Notes: generated by a model not told the origin, from the sequence alone. Shown: positions 7,406 through 15,938, numbered from the stretch's first letter. The stretch: DNA of 64,000 nucleotides from Alkalihalophilus pseudofirmus OF4 (GCF_000005825.2 NC_013791.2:3720001-3784000), one strand, 5' to 3'. Made by a program: numbers and translations.

Positions 7406-7422
7406 TGTAAGATAAGCTGACA
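7406..7422 (-). promoter_or_regulatory. TnrA/GlnR box upstream of amtB
   Basis: TGTAAGATAAGCTGACA is a perfect match to TGTNA-N7-TNACA, the shared site of TnrA and GlnR. There are 28 bases between it and the TATAAT. If transcription starts seven bases after the -10, the box is centred at -49, the spacing known for TnrA-activated promoters such as nrgAB. Confidence 0.85.
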
Positions 7423-7570
7423 TGGTTTCTGTTTACCCTCACAACCATGAAAACGCTTAATACATTGGGGTTTCAGTCATTTTACTAAAAGTACCAGAAT
7501 GAAAAATGTGATTAGAGAAAGAGTAACAAAGGGGGATTTTCGTCTTCCTCTAAAGAGACAGGGAGGTTTT

Positions 7571-8281
7571 ATGATGAACCAGCCAAATCAATTAAACCAA
7601 CAACAGCAAATGATGAATCAATCTCAAATGCAGTCAAACCAATTGCAGTCAAATCAATTACCGCAAAACATGAGCCACGGAGGCCACGAAGTATTTGATG
7701 CGCATGAGATTATCGCAGAAATGATTAACGTCCTTGATCAATATATGATGTTCCGTTCATTTATGAAGGACCAAGAGTTAATTGACATTCTTGATCGCCA
7801 GTACGCTTTTATTGAGAGTCAATATAATTTAATCGTAGATGCATTTTCTATGGGATCGAAGCCACAAGGCGGATCGACAGATGTATATAAAATGACTCAA
7901 TCCAATGATGTCGTATTCGGTATCAGCCCAACGCAGCCGAAAAAGCCTAACCGCTCCATTTCAGAAATTAAAGAAGCTGGCTTATCTGCACATATGTTAG
8001 GACTTCTTAAGACAACCGCCTCTACAATGACAATGACTTCAGTGGAGATGACGAACCCTGTACTGCGCAGGATTTTAGCAGATACAGTTCCAAATATGAT
8101 TGAGATGGCTTATGAAGTGTTTTTATACCAAAATAAACACGGATATTATCAAGTACCTCAGTTAAAGCAGCAAGATATGCAAACAATGACACAAGCTTAT
8201 GCTAAAACAACCGCACCGCCGCAAATGCCAAATAGCGGCGAAAATCAAACGCAGCAACAGCAACAACCTTTCATGCAATAA
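7571..8281 (+). CDS. Spore coat protein, CotF-like
   Basis: The 236-residue product has a Gln/Asn/Met-rich head (1-35) and tail (about 205-236) around a helical core. The core, from HEVFDAHEIIAEMINVLDQY onward, with KDQELIDILDRQYAFIESQYN and the later RRILADTVPNMIEMAYEVFLYQ, resembles the CotF/coat F ferritin-like domain found in spore coat proteins. Its location would be the spore coat. The ATG at 7571 (or 7574) follows GGGAGG at 7561-7566 and is preferred over an ATG at 7499 that has no site. The neighbour amtB is divergent and unrelated. A bidirectional terminator follows. Confidence 0.75.
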   Translation: MMNQPNQLNQQQQMMNQSQMQSNQLQSNQLPQNMSHGGHEVFDAHEIIAEMINVLDQYMMFRSFMKDQELIDILDRQYAFIESQYNLIVDAFSMGSKPQGGSTDVYKMTQSNDVVFGISPTQPKKPNRSISEIKEAGLSAHMLGLLKTTASTMTMTSVEMTNPVLRRILADTVPNMIEMAYEVFLYQNKHGYYQVPQLKQQDMQTMTQAYAKTTAPPQMPNSGENQTQQQQQPFMQ

Positions 8282-8282
8282 A

Positions 8283-8320
8283 ACAAACCCGTAGTGAGAA
8301 TTCACTACGGGTTTGTTTTA
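8283..8320. terminator. Bidirectional terminator
   Basis: AAACCCGTAGTGA and TCACTACGGGTTT form a long perfect stem around GAAT, with T-rich sequence on the plus side and an A-run on the other. The end of the convergent transporter gene (stop at 8305) lies inside the stem. Confidence 0.88.
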
Positions 8321-9342
8321 GGTTTCTCGGCAAACCACTTGATCAAAAAAGGCAGTACAAGAAATAAGGCTAGAACTCTAAGCATTTGCAAGGTGGCGAC
8401 CATTGTCGGTTCAATAGCAAGCATTGTAGCTGTTGAAGCCATTTCAGCGGCTCCTGCAGGAACTATGCTTAAGAGGCTTGTCGAATAGTTGATAGGAGTG
8501 AGGAAAAAGAAGATCGCAGCAAGCCCAAAGCTCATCAAAAAGTATAAAGCGAGTGTTAGAGCACTTGCCCCGCCTACCCGTTTTATTTCCTGAAAGGTTT
8601 CACGATCAAACCGCATCCCAATAATGGCGCCCATTAATGCTTGTGCGAGACCCGTCACAAAAAATGGCATCTCAGACGTGGGAATCACCCATTGATGCAC
8701 TGAAAAACCAAGAGCTATGGCAAAAAACAAAGCAGAACCCGGAAACCTCACTCTGGCACCTAACCATAACGTCATAATCACAATAACGATTAATGCAGCG
8801 ATCGCTGTACTTCCGCTTGTTAACGATACACCGTTTGCGGAAAGACCGGAATTTACCACTGGATGACTCAAACCGACTATAAACGGAATAATGAAGACAA
8901 ACAAAGTAATTCTTGTTGTATGAAAAGCTGCCACAAGCCGCTGGTCCGCTCCATATTCCTTACTCAGAGCAATCACCTCTGAAGCCCCTCCAGGCATACA
9001 GCAAAAGAAAGCCGTGTTGGGGTGCATGCCTGTATATTTCAATAAAAATCTCCCTAAAAGAATACCGCCCACAATCGTTAAAATAAGGGTAATCAAAAAT
9101 GGCCCGATTAACATGTGGTAAGTAAGAAATTGTTCGGGGACCACCATAAATCCAATATTTCCGCCTATTAGCGCTAAGGATACTTTAAAAAGCGAATCTG
9201 AAAAGAATAGTTTTTTAATATAAAACGCACTAACAATACCTGTCACTAATGAACCTAATAGCCACCCTGCAGGAACATTCAAGTAAGAAAAAGCAGCTCC
9301 AACAAGGGCTGCAATGATAAGAAAAGTTGCTTTTTGCAGCAT
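8305..9342 (-). CDS. AbrB family membrane protein (COG3180-type transporter)
   Basis: The 345-residue protein has about ten helices in two repeats. The family signatures are seen: VPAGWLLGSLVTGI near the start, PGGASEVIALSKEYGAD in the middle, MGAIIGMRFDRETF, and SIVPAGAAEMASTATML near the C-terminus. The two P-G/A-G-A-x-E-M motifs reflect the internal duplication. Members were once labelled ammonia monooxygenase, wrongly; some are linked to regulation of abrB or to transport, but the substrate is unknown. The start has AAGGAG at -8. The gene stands alone between a coat gene and an aldo/keto reductase gene. Confidence 0.82.
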   Translation of the reverse strand: MLQKATFLIIAALVGAAFSYLNVPAGWLLGSLVTGIVSAFYIKKLFFSDSLFKVSLALIGGNIGFMVVPEQFLTYHMLIGPFLITLILTIVGGILLGRFLLKYTGMHPNTAFFCCMPGGASEVIALSKEYGADQRLVAAFHTTRITLFVFIIPFIVGLSHPVVNSGLSANGVSLTSGSTAIAALIVIVIMTLWLGARVRFPGSALFFAIALGFSVHQWVIPTSEMPFFVTGLAQALMGAIIGMRFDRETFQEIKRVGGASALTLALYFLMSFGLAAIFFFLTPINYSTSLLSIVPAGAAEMASTATMLAIEPTMVATLQMLRVLALFLVLPFLIKWFAEKPKTNP

Positions 9343-9370
9343 GCAAACCGCTCCTTATATAATTAACGAT

Positions 9371-9405
9371 GAAAAGCCTTCAATCCACATTAATTGAAGG
9401 CTTCT
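9371..9405 (-). terminator. Terminator of the aldo/keto reductase gene
   Basis: On the minus strand AGCCTTCAAT pairs with ATTGAAGGCT and is followed by TTTC, just downstream of the stop at 9412. Confidence 0.75.
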
Positions 9406-9411
9406 GTCCTA

Positions 9412-10239
9412 TTAAAAGTCAAAGGTCTCCGGGTCCGGACCATAACGCTTATCTTCATTTAACTCATCAAGCTTTCTAATTTCTTCTTGTGTCAATTCAA
9501 AATCAAAGATCTGGCTGTTCTCGATAATCCGTGACTCTGTTACAGATTTTGGGATCGTTACGACTTCATGTTCGATATTCCAGCGCAATAAGACCTGTGC
9601 AGGGGTTTTGTTATGAGCATTCGCTATCTCTTGGACAGTTGGATTAGAGAAGATGTCGCCTTTTGTCAATGGCCGCCAAGCCTCAACTTGAATCCCTTGC
9701 TCCTTACAATACTTCCTTAGATCTTCTTGCAATAAATAGGGATGAAACTCAATTTGATTCACCATAGGCTTGATTTCAGCTGTTTTTAGCAGCTCTTCTA
9801 AATGAGTTACATTAAAGTTACTTACACCGATCGCACGAACTTTTCCTGCTTTATACAACGTCTCAAGCGCTTTCCACGTATCCTTAAATTTACCCTCAAC
9901 CGGCCAGTGTACTAAATAAAGATCCAGTACATCGAGCCCGAGCTTGTTCATGCTTTGATCGAATGCACGAAGAGCAGACTCATATCCTTGATCGTCATTC
10001 CACACTTTAGTCGTAATGAAAAGCTCTTCTCTCGCCACTCCGCTTTTCTTAATGGCGCTGCCAACACCTTCTTCATTATAATAAACAGCTGCCGTATCAA
10101 TGCTTCGATACCCTGCTTCAATCGCTTTAATAACTGCTTGTTCTACTTCAGCTCCGTCTTCAGCTTTGTACACCCCTAGACCAAGCCAAGGCATTTTCAC
10201 TCCATTATTGAGTGTTGCGTACGCTGTACTTGCATTCAT
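9412..10239 (-). CDS. yvgN: Aldo/keto reductase (YvgN-like glyoxal/methylglyoxal reductase)
   Basis: The 275-residue protein is a full AKR5-type TIM barrel. The catalytic tetrad is complete: Asp48 and Tyr53 in SIDTAAVYYNEEG, Lys78 in FITTKVW, His111 in YLVHWPV. The NADPH-binding end is seen as VTIPKSVTESRI. It resembles B. subtilis YvgN, which reduces methylglyoxal, glyoxal and other aldehydes with NADPH in the cytosol. One common position reads VEAWRPLTKG where most relatives have VEAWSPL. The start follows AAGGAG at -10. The gene is single, upstream of modBA and in the same direction. Confidence 0.9.
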   Translation of the reverse strand: MNASTAYATLNNGVKMPWLGLGVYKAEDGAEVEQAVIKAIEAGYRSIDTAAVYYNEEGVGSAIKKSGVAREELFITTKVWNDDQGYESALRAFDQSMNKLGLDVLDLYLVHWPVEGKFKDTWKALETLYKAGKVRAIGVSNFNVTHLEELLKTAEIKPMVNQIEFHPYLLQEDLRKYCKEQGIQVEAWRPLTKGDIFSNPTVQEIANAHNKTPAQVLLRWNIEHEVVTIPKSVTESRIIENSQIFDFELTQEEIRKLDELNEDKRYGPDPETFDF

Positions 10240-10274
10240 AACTATCAGCTCCTTTTTAAATTAATTATTCTCAA

Positions 10275-10931
10275 CTAAGATTTATACCATTTGGACAGGA
10301 GAATTAAAAAAATGATCGTTGTAACGCTTAATGCGAGAACCATTAAATGGGCATCCATCATTCGGTTCGCTTGAACAGCATCATAAATGGCAATGGACAA
10401 GGTTTGCGTCTTTCCGGGGATATTCCCTGCGACCATAATCGTCGCACCAAATTCCCCCATCGCCCTCGCAAACCCTAATACAAGACCTGCTAAAATCCCT
10501 TTATAAGCGAGCGGTGCAATAATATACCGTAGTAATTGAAGGCCATGAGCACCGTCTAGTTTTGCCGCATCAAGTACCGATGTGGAAATGGACTCAAACG
10601 ATGCCTGTATCGGGCGGATTAAGAGCGGAAGGGCCGCAATAGCAGCTGCAATAACCGCCGCTTTCCATGTAAAAACAATCGGTTCCCCTGTTAACCCTTC
10701 TACCCACTGACCTATGAAGCTGTTCCGGCCAAGCGAGATAAGTAAATAGTATCCAAGGACGGTTGGAGGAACGATTAAAGGAATCGTAACTAACACAGAA
10801 AGCAGTCTTGTAAGCCTGTTTTTATGAAAAGCAAACCACCAAGCAAGCAACATTCCAATGACGAACGCAAACGCGGTGGCGATCATTGATATTCGAAGCG
10901 ATAACAGTAAAGGTGTTAAGATCGTCTCCAT
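10275..10931 (-). CDS. modB: Molybdate ABC transporter permease ModB
   Basis: The 218-residue protein has five to six helices and the BPD_transp_1 fold. The EAA loop is seen as DAAKLDGAHGLQLLRYIIAPLAYKG, here split as DAAKLDGAHGLQLL and RYIIAPLAYKG, followed by ARAMGEFGATIMVAGNIPG, the stretch typical of ModB. It forms the membrane channel for molybdate import with ModA. Its start overlaps the modA stop (TAATG), so the two are translationally coupled. No modC ATPase gene lies nearby; the ATPase must be encoded elsewhere or shared. Confidence 0.92.
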   Translation of the reverse strand: METILTPLLLSLRISMIATAFAFVIGMLLAWWFAFHKNRLTRLLSVLVTIPLIVPPTVLGYYLLISLGRNSFIGQWVEGLTGEPIVFTWKAAVIAAAIAALPLLIRPIQASFESISTSVLDAAKLDGAHGLQLLRYIIAPLAYKGILAGLVLGFARAMGEFGATIMVAGNIPGKTQTLSIAIYDAVQANRMMDAHLMVLALSVTTIIFLILLSKWYKS

Positions 10932-11731
10932 TACGGCAGGTCAAACCCGTATTTCACTAAAATTTCTTGTCCGCGTTTTCCTGTTAAATACTCGATGAAT
11001 TGCTTACTTTCTTCCTGCTTTGATGAAACAGCTGGAATTCCCAGTGCCTGAATAATCGGCTCATGTGCAGCCTCATCAACAAGTTGATACTCATAATCTG
11101 TATCACTTACTAAAGCCAAGGCTACCATACCAACATCAGCATTACCTGACTCAACATATTGATAGGCTTGTCTAATATTTTCCGCATAGACGAGCTTTTC
11201 TTCTATCTGCTCCCAAATTCCCCATGACTCTAATGTCTCTTTAGCTGCCTTTCCGTAAGGCGCGTGTTCAGGGTTAGCAATCGCAATGGTCCCTACCTCA
11301 TCGCTTAAAAGATATTGCTGCGCTTGCCCGCTTTCTAATAAGAGACTTTCCTCTTCATACATCAATACATTACGGCCAATAGCATAATAGTGTTTTGAAC
11401 CAGCCAGTATTGCTTCTTGCTCAATCAACTCATCAATATACGATTCATGTGCAGCTAAAAACAAATCATAAGGCGCACCCTCGTTGATTTGCTGAGTAAT
11501 CAATCCAGTAGAACCAAACGTAAACTCAAGAGGAATCCCCGTCTCATTTGTAAATTCCTCCCCCGCCTCCGTCAATGCATGATACAAATCAGATGCAGCT
11601 GCAATATATAACGGTTCATCTTCATCATTTGGGTTAGTACAGCCTGTCATTATAAATACATGTAAAACAATGAGTATGCCAATTAGTTTATTTATCATCT
11701 TGCTTTTAGCCTTTCTATTGTGGTCTGTCAT
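10931..11731 (-). CDS. modA: Molybdate-binding lipoprotein ModA
   Basis: The 266-residue product has a signal peptide with a lipobox (VFIMTGC) and a mature periplasmic-binding-protein type II fold. ModA features are the strand LYIAAASDLYHALTE, FTFGSTGLITQQI, GAPYDLFLAAHES and VGMVALALVSD. It captures molybdate or tungstate outside the membrane for ModB. Two starts are possible: ATG at 11731, without a clear site, and ATG at 11698, which would give a more usual short signal peptide; the longer form is listed. modB overlaps its stop. A longer intergenic region with repeat fragments lies upstream. Confidence 0.9.
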   Translation of the reverse strand: MTDHNRKAKSKMINKLIGILIVLHVFIMTGCTNPNDEDEPLYIAAASDLYHALTEAGEEFTNETGIPLEFTFGSTGLITQQINEGAPYDLFLAAHESYIDELIEQEAILAGSKHYYAIGRNVLMYEEESLLLESGQAQQYLLSDEVGTIAIANPEHAPYGKAAKETLESWGIWEQIEEKLVYAENIRQAYQYVESGNADVGMVALALVSDTDYEYQLVDEAAHEPIIQALGIPAVSSKQEESKQFIEYLTGKRGQEILVKYGFDLP

Positions 11732-11895
11732 TTGTGATCTGTTCGAATAAATAGTATGTACAATCTACTCCATTCTACCTTTTTACAAATTCCATTTGAA
11801 GGCATTTGCTCATTTTTAAAAATATTCCCATAACAAACGTACCAAACTAGTAATAAAGAAGAGCAACTGGGGCAAAAATCGTTTGAAAACAAATA

Positions 11896-11986
11896 TATGT
11901 TAGAGGAGAATTGCCGCTCCTGAAATATGCTTCGCTTTCCGCGGTGAGCGAGTACCTGTAGTGGAGATCAACAATTACTGCAAGGG
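11896..11986 (-). repeat. Composite GC-rich repeat, internally deleted copy 1
   Basis: In reverse orientation this copy joins the outer end of module A (GAAATATGCTTCGCTTTCC) directly to the outer end of module B (reading GCGAGTACCTG to GGAGATCAAC). Everything between is missing, as if an intact B-A element had lost its interior. The left flank TGTTAGAGGAGAA matches the outer flank of copy 4 (40848-40875, reversed). Confidence 0.75.
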
Positions 11987-12051
11987 GACCCATTTTCCAG
12001 TGTATTTATTTCTGTTATGAGTGAAGACGATGAGAATGCTGCCGTGACGCC

Positions 12052-12100
12052 AGTGGAAAGCGTGTGCCTGCAGCGGAGATCAACAACCACTATAAGGGCG
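12052..12100 (-). repeat. Fragment of composite repeat, module B end
   Basis: GGAAAGCGTGTGCCTGCAG followed by CGGAGATCAACAACCACTAT matches the outer arm of module B (reverse orientation), 65 bases from copy 1. Confidence 0.65.
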
Positions 12101-12102
12101 CA

Positions 12103-12146
12103 GGAAAAACTCCCTTCAGATCAACTTTTTCTAAGGGAGTTACATT
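12103..12146 (-). terminator. Terminator of ung
   Basis: AACTCCCTT and AAGGGAGTT form a nine-pair stem; the minus strand continues in TTTTT. Confidence 0.7.
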
Positions 12147-12200
12147 ATTTAGCGATTCGTTCGTCTTCTAAGTTAAACCTTTTCGTTACATCCTAGTCTT

Positions 12201-12875
12201 TTAACGATTGGGGAGCTGCCATTCGATTGGTTCCTCGCCCATTTCTGTTAATATCCTATTGATTTTTGAAAATGGTCTGCTTCCAAAAAATCCACGATGA
12301 GCTGACAGGGGACTCGGATGCGGAGCTGTAATGATATAATGATGGTCATTTGTAATTCGCTTGCTTTTTGCTTCTGCATGCTTACCCCAAAGCACAAAAA
12401 TGACAGGCTTTTCTCTTTCATTCAGAAGGTCAATCACCCGATCGGTAAAAAGCTCCCAGCCGCGACCTTTATGTGAAGCTGCTTGTCCTCCCCTTACCGA
12501 TAGAACGGTATTTAATAAAAGAACACCTTGCTCTGCCCAGGGAACAAGATATCCGTTATTAGGAACCGAAGCGCCGAGATCTTCTTTTAATTCTTTAAAC
12601 ATATTTTGAAGAGATGGCGGGATGCGCACATCAGGCCTCACTGAAAAGCTTAGTCCATGTGCTTGATTAGGTCCGTGGTAGGGATCCTGTCCAAGAATGA
12701 CCACTTTTGTATCACGGTAAGATGTTAATTGAAGGGCTTCAAAAAGGTGGTGCATTGAGGGATAAACAATTTCCTCTTGGTATTCCTTTTTTAAAAATTC
12801 GCGGAGCTCTTTATAATAAGGCTGCTCAAACTGATCTTTAAGCAGTTCGTTCCAATCATTCTTTAAGATACTCAT
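12201..12875 (-). CDS. ung: Uracil-DNA glycosylase Ung (family 1)
   Basis: The 224-residue protein has all family-1 motifs. The water-activating loop is [18 protein letters not shown] with catalytic Asp64 and His67; [10 protein letters not shown] binds uracil; the minor-groove loop is [18 protein letters not shown] with His186. It removes uracil from DNA as the first step of base excision repair in the cytosol. The length is normal. The start has GGAGG at -9. In B. subtilis ung (ywdG) lies in the same region as ywdK and gerQ. Confidence 0.97.
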   Translation of the reverse strand: MSILKNDWNELLKDQFEQPYYKELREFLKKEYQEEIVYPSMHHLFEALQLTSYRDTKVVILGQDPYHGPNQAHGLSFSVRPDVRIPPSLQNMFKELKEDLGASVPNNGYLVPWAEQGVLLLNTVLSVRGGQAASHKGRGWELFTDRVIDLLNEREKPVIFVLWGKHAEAKSKRITNDHHYIITAPHPSPLSAHRGFFGSRPFSKINRILTEMGEEPIEWQLPNR

Positions 12876-13035
12876 ACCTGTTTACCTCCATGTTATATCT
12901 AAGTTTTTTTAGTAGTATAACATGGGACAAACTAAATGCTTTTGTCTCACTAAACAAGTAGTATAAAAGCATTAGGACACACCTGTCGAATTATAAGATC
13001 AAACAGGACAATATAACCGAATATTCAAACTATTA

Positions 13036-13064
13036 TTGTGAGATTTTTACAGCTGTGGTACAAT
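13036..13064 (+). promoter_or_regulatory. SigA-type promoter
   Basis: TTGTGA, a 17-base spacer and TACAAT, with an upstream TG that makes the -10 extended. The inferred start is near 13071. Confidence 0.6.
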
Positions 13065-13070
13065 CAAAAG

Positions 13071-13178
13071 TGACATATATTCCAGTTTTATCCTTACTTT
13101 ATAATGCACCTATGCAGACTCTTATAACACGAGTCCTACCAGTCGTTCTTCTACTGTGTAGGGCTCTTTTTGTAAAAA
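13071..13178 (+). ncRNA. Putative short leader RNA ending in a terminator hairpin
   Basis: From the inferred start near 13071 the transcript would run about 105 bases to a hairpin, GAGTCCTAC / GTAGGGCTC, followed by TTTTTGT (hairpin 13130-13177). The small ORF starts 20 bases further on. It could be an attenuator for that ORF or a free small RNA. No riboswitch family was recognised. Confidence 0.4.
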
Positions 13179-13196
13179 AGGGGGGGGATAAAAGTG

Positions 13197-13325
13197 ATGG
13201 AGTTGCTTGAGCAGTTGTTGACGTTGTCCGTACTTGCTGCCACTTGCTTCTCTACCGTCATGTTAGGTATCAAACATTTAAAAGAGATTAAAAAGAAACC
13301 TAAAAAGAGAAGACGATTCCCTTGA
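13197..13325 (+). CDS. Small membrane peptide with basic tail (42 aa)
   Basis: The ATG at 13197 (or GTG at 13194) opens a 42-residue frame: one hydrophobic segment, about residues 7-24 (LLTLSVLAATCFSTVMLGI), then a highly basic tail, KEIKKKPKKRRRFP. The ribosome binding site is extreme, a run of AAAAAAGGGGGGGGA. A hairpin, CGATTCCC / GGAAATCG, covers the stop codon and is followed downstream by a T-run. The design, a single helix with charged tail, strong site, hairpin-rich mRNA, resembles type I toxin peptides of bacilli, but the sequence is not one I recognise, and no antisense RNA was identified. It could instead be a small regulatory membrane protein. Confidence 0.5.
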   Translation: MELLEQLLTLSVLAATCFSTVMLGIKHLKEIKKKPKKRRRFP

Positions 13326-13515
13326 GGAAATCGCCTATATGAGATTTTTTTGCCTACGAGTAAAGTATAATACCGAATAAACTAATTTATACAACAAACT
13401 TTCAAAATTTTCAATCTAATATAAGTGTATTTATATTGTAAGTGTAAATGGGATATATGTCGAGCATTTTAGCACTTTTTATCAAAAAAATTCTTATTCA
13501 CTAGGGGGAGTCGCA

Positions 13516-14487
13516 TTGAGTAAAGTGAGCCTGATTCCATTCAAAGTTGAGAAGGTTCTAAATGACACAAAGGTTATTCCGCCCGGTATTGAAATGATTG
13601 AAGCACCAGCCATATGGGAGGCTGGATATAAGGGTGGTAATACTGTTGTAGCTGTTCTAGATACAGGGTGTGAAACGACCCACATCGAATTTATGGATCA
13701 AATTATTGACGGTCGTAACTTTACTACAGATGATAACAGCGACCCTGATAATGTAGAAGATTCTAACGGTCATGGTACTCACGTATGCGGAACCGTTGCT
13801 GCCTGTGAAAATGACAAGGGCGTCATTGGTACCGCCCCAAAAGCGAAACTGCTCGTTGTAAAGGTGCTTAGCGGACAAGGGTACGGAGATACAAAATGGG
13901 TCATTGAAGGGGTTCGTTATGCGATAAATTGGCGTGGACCAAACAATGAACGAGTTCGTGTCATTTCTATGTCACTCGGGGGAAGAATTGATACTCCTGA
14001 ACTTCATCAAGCGATAAAAGATGCTGTAGCTGAGGATATTTTAGTTGTATGTGCAGCTGGAAATGAAGGGGATGGCAATCATGACACAGATGAATATGCC
14101 TACCCTGGAGCTTATCCGGAAGTCGTTCAAGTAGGCTCTGTCAATCTAGAAGGCGAGATCTCTAGATTCAGCAATACAAATTGTGCGATTGACCTTGTCG
14201 CACCAGGCGAAGAAATTATTTCAACTTATCTTAACAACGGCTACGCTGTCTTATCCGGTACTTCAATGGCTACACCGCATGTATCCGGTGCGGCAGCCCT
14301 GTTAATTGAACAAGGAGAAAAAGAGTTTGAAAGAAAGTTGACGGAACCAGAAATTTTCGCACAACTGATCAAACACACCGTTTCTCTTAACTTCAGCCGC
14401 CGCGCACAAGGAAGCGGGCTGTTGAAATTATCATCAAGCGTTGTATCGGTAGAGGATGCCGAATATACAACTAGCTCTATTAAATAG
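13516..14487 (+). CDS. isp: Intracellular subtilisin-type serine protease
   Basis: The 323-residue S8 protease has no signal peptide. The N-terminal SLIPFKVEKV matches the LIPY/F inhibitory propeptide motif of intracellular subtilisins, which is removed to activate the enzyme. The catalytic triad is Asp49 (VLDTG), His86 (NGHGTHV) and Ser250 (SGTSMATPHVSGAAA); the oxyanion region is CAAGNEGDG. It degrades cytosolic proteins, mostly in late growth and sporulation. The start is a TTG at 13516, with AGGGGGAG nine bases upstream. A terminator shared with sacP follows. Confidence 0.93.
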   Translation: MSKVSLIPFKVEKVLNDTKVIPPGIEMIEAPAIWEAGYKGGNTVVAVLDTGCETTHIEFMDQIIDGRNFTTDDNSDPDNVEDSNGHGTHVCGTVAACENDKGVIGTAPKAKLLVVKVLSGQGYGDTKWVIEGVRYAINWRGPNNERVRVISMSLGGRIDTPELHQAIKDAVAEDILVVCAAGNEGDGNHDTDEYAYPGAYPEVVQVGSVNLEGEISRFSNTNCAIDLVAPGEEIISTYLNNGYAVLSGTSMATPHVSGAAALLIEQGEKEFERKLTEPEIFAQLIKHTVSLNFSRRAQGSGLLKLSSSVVSVEDAEYTTSSIK

Positions 14488-14488
14488 A

Positions 14489-14528
14489 CGAAACAGGCCC
14501 GCTCTAATGAGCAGGCCTGTTCTTTTAT
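14489..14528. terminator. Bidirectional terminator isp / sacP
   Basis: AACAGGCC and GGCCTGTT form the outer stem with an inner GCTC / GAGC pairing, followed by TCTTTT on the plus strand. It sits between two converging genes. Confidence 0.85.
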
Positions 14529-14534
14529 GCGAAA

Positions 14535-15938
14535 TTATTTTTTCTTCTCAGCATCTTCTTTTAAACCAAGTAATAACGTAGCTACAAAAGCACCACCTGC
14601 AGCGATTAAAATACCAATTGCATAATTAATGATATTCGCTGTTCCAAAAGGTGCCGCAATCGCGAACATTGGAATTCCTGTTAATCCATATGCATTCGTT
14701 ACAACATTAGTAAATACAACGTATGCCCCTCCTAGAGCGCCACCGATAGCAGCTCCGATAAACGGACGCATAAAGCGTAAGTTTACACCAAAGATTACTG
14801 GTTCGGTAATACCTAGGAATGCAGAGAATGATGCAGGGATCGCAATTTCTTTCACTTTAGGGTTCTTTGTCAGGAAGAATACTGCAAGACCCGCTCCACC
14901 TTGGGCTACGTTTGCCATTGCCCAGATTGGCAGTAAGAAGTTCATGCCAAAGTCAGCAATCAGAGCCGCTTCAATTGCGTGGAAGCTGTGATGAACTCCT
15001 GTAATAACAATTGTTGAGTAAAGTCCTCCAAACAGAAGACCTGCAAAAATGCCTGCTGTGTTATAAATATAATCAAGACCCCACGTTAGACCATTTCCAA
15101 TCATCGTCCCAAGCGGCCCAACGAAAAGCATCGCAATAAAACCAGTTACAATGACTGTCACAAACGGTGTGACGAGTAAATCAATTGCATTTGGCACGAC
15201 TTTACGTACACCGCGCTCAATTTTACTCATAATATAAACGACTAATAATATCGGAATAACCGTACCTTGATACCCTAGAAGATCGACATTCATTCCAAGA
15301 AATTGAATCGTTTCCGGTTCAGCATCGGCTAATGTCCAAGGATTTAACAGAGCCGGGTGCGTCATGATTCCACCAAGTACTGCCCCTAAATACGGATTGG
15401 CACCAAATTCTTTGGCAGCACTAAAACCAATTAAAATCGGTAAAATAATAAATGCGGCACTTGAGAACATATCTAAAAATAGAATCCATGGACTGTCAGG
15501 CGGAACAAGTTCGAAGGCCTGAAGCATCCCTAATAAACCCATTAAAAGACCACTCGCTACAATCGCCGGAATGATTGGAACGAAAATGTTAGAGAGAGTT
15601 CTCGCTATCCTAGCGAGGGGATTCATCTTCTTTTTAGCAGCATCTGCGTGATCTACTTGCTTTTCTCCCCCGTCTGTATCTTTTGTGCCTAGTCCTGTTA
15701 ATTCAGCAAACTCGGCGTACACCTTATTAACAAGACCCGTTCCAAAAATGACTTGGTATTGACCAGATGCTTTAAAAACTCCTTTTACCCCGTCTAACTC
15801 TTCAATTTGACTTTTATCCGGCTTGTCATCATCATTTAGCACAATTCGCAGACGAGTTGCACAATGTGTGGCACTTACAACGTTGTCAGCTCCGCCAAGC
15901 AGATCGACAAGCTCATGGGCTACTTTTTTCGTATCCAT
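14535..15938 (-). CDS. sacP: Sucrose-specific PTS enzyme IIBC (SacP)
   Basis: The 467-residue protein has an N-terminal EIIB domain (1-85) with the phosphorylation cysteine in SATHCATRLRIV, a short linker, and an EIIC domain of about ten helices from residue 110, with TGVHHSFHAIEAALIAD and FLGITEPVIFGVNLR. It follows B. subtilis SacP almost throughout and takes up sucrose as sucrose-6-phosphate. There is no EIIA domain, so it must borrow one. The leader holds a promoter, a cre site, a RAT and a terminator, the full set for CcpA repression and SacT-type antitermination. sacA lies 2.7 kb away in the same direction. Confidence 0.93.
   Translation of the reverse strand: MDTKKVAHELVDLLGGADNVVSATHCATRLRIVLNDDDKPDKSQIEELDGVKGVFKASGQYQVIFGTGLVNKVYAEFAELTGLGTKDTDGGEKQVDHADAAKKKMNPLARIARTLSNIFVPIIPAIVASGLLMGLLGMLQAFELVPPDSPWILFLDMFSSAAFIILPILIGFSAAKEFGANPYLGAVLGGIMTHPALLNPWTLADAEPETIQFLGMNVDLLGYQGTVIPILLVVYIMSKIERGVRKVVPNAIDLLVTPFVTVIVTGFIAMLFVGPLGTMIGNGLTWGLDYIYNTAGIFAGLLFGGLYSTIVITGVHHSFHAIEAALIADFGMNFLLPIWAMANVAQGGAGLAVFFLTKNPKVKEIAIPASFSAFLGITEPVIFGVNLRFMRPFIGAAIGGALGGAYVVFTNVVTNAYGLTGIPMFAIAAPFGTANIINYAIGILIAAGGAFVATLLLGLKEDAEKKK

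Larger units (their letters stand above)
11732..12200. other. Intergenic region modA-ung with repeat remnants
   Basis: No gene is seen. The region carries AT-rich sequence next to modA, two fragments of the GC-rich composite repeat (11896-11986 and 12052-12100) and the ung terminator. Confidence 0.6.
12876..13196. other. Intergenic region with promoter and hairpin upstream of a small ORF
   Basis: The stretch holds a good plus-strand promoter (13036-13064) and a hairpin with T-run (13130-13177), described separately. No other gene is seen. Confidence 0.5.

Noticed and set aside
7448-7461. cre-like TGAAAACGCTTAAT upstream of the coat gene
   Set aside because: One key position near the end is wrong and neither amtB nor a coat gene is an expected CcpA target; probably chance.
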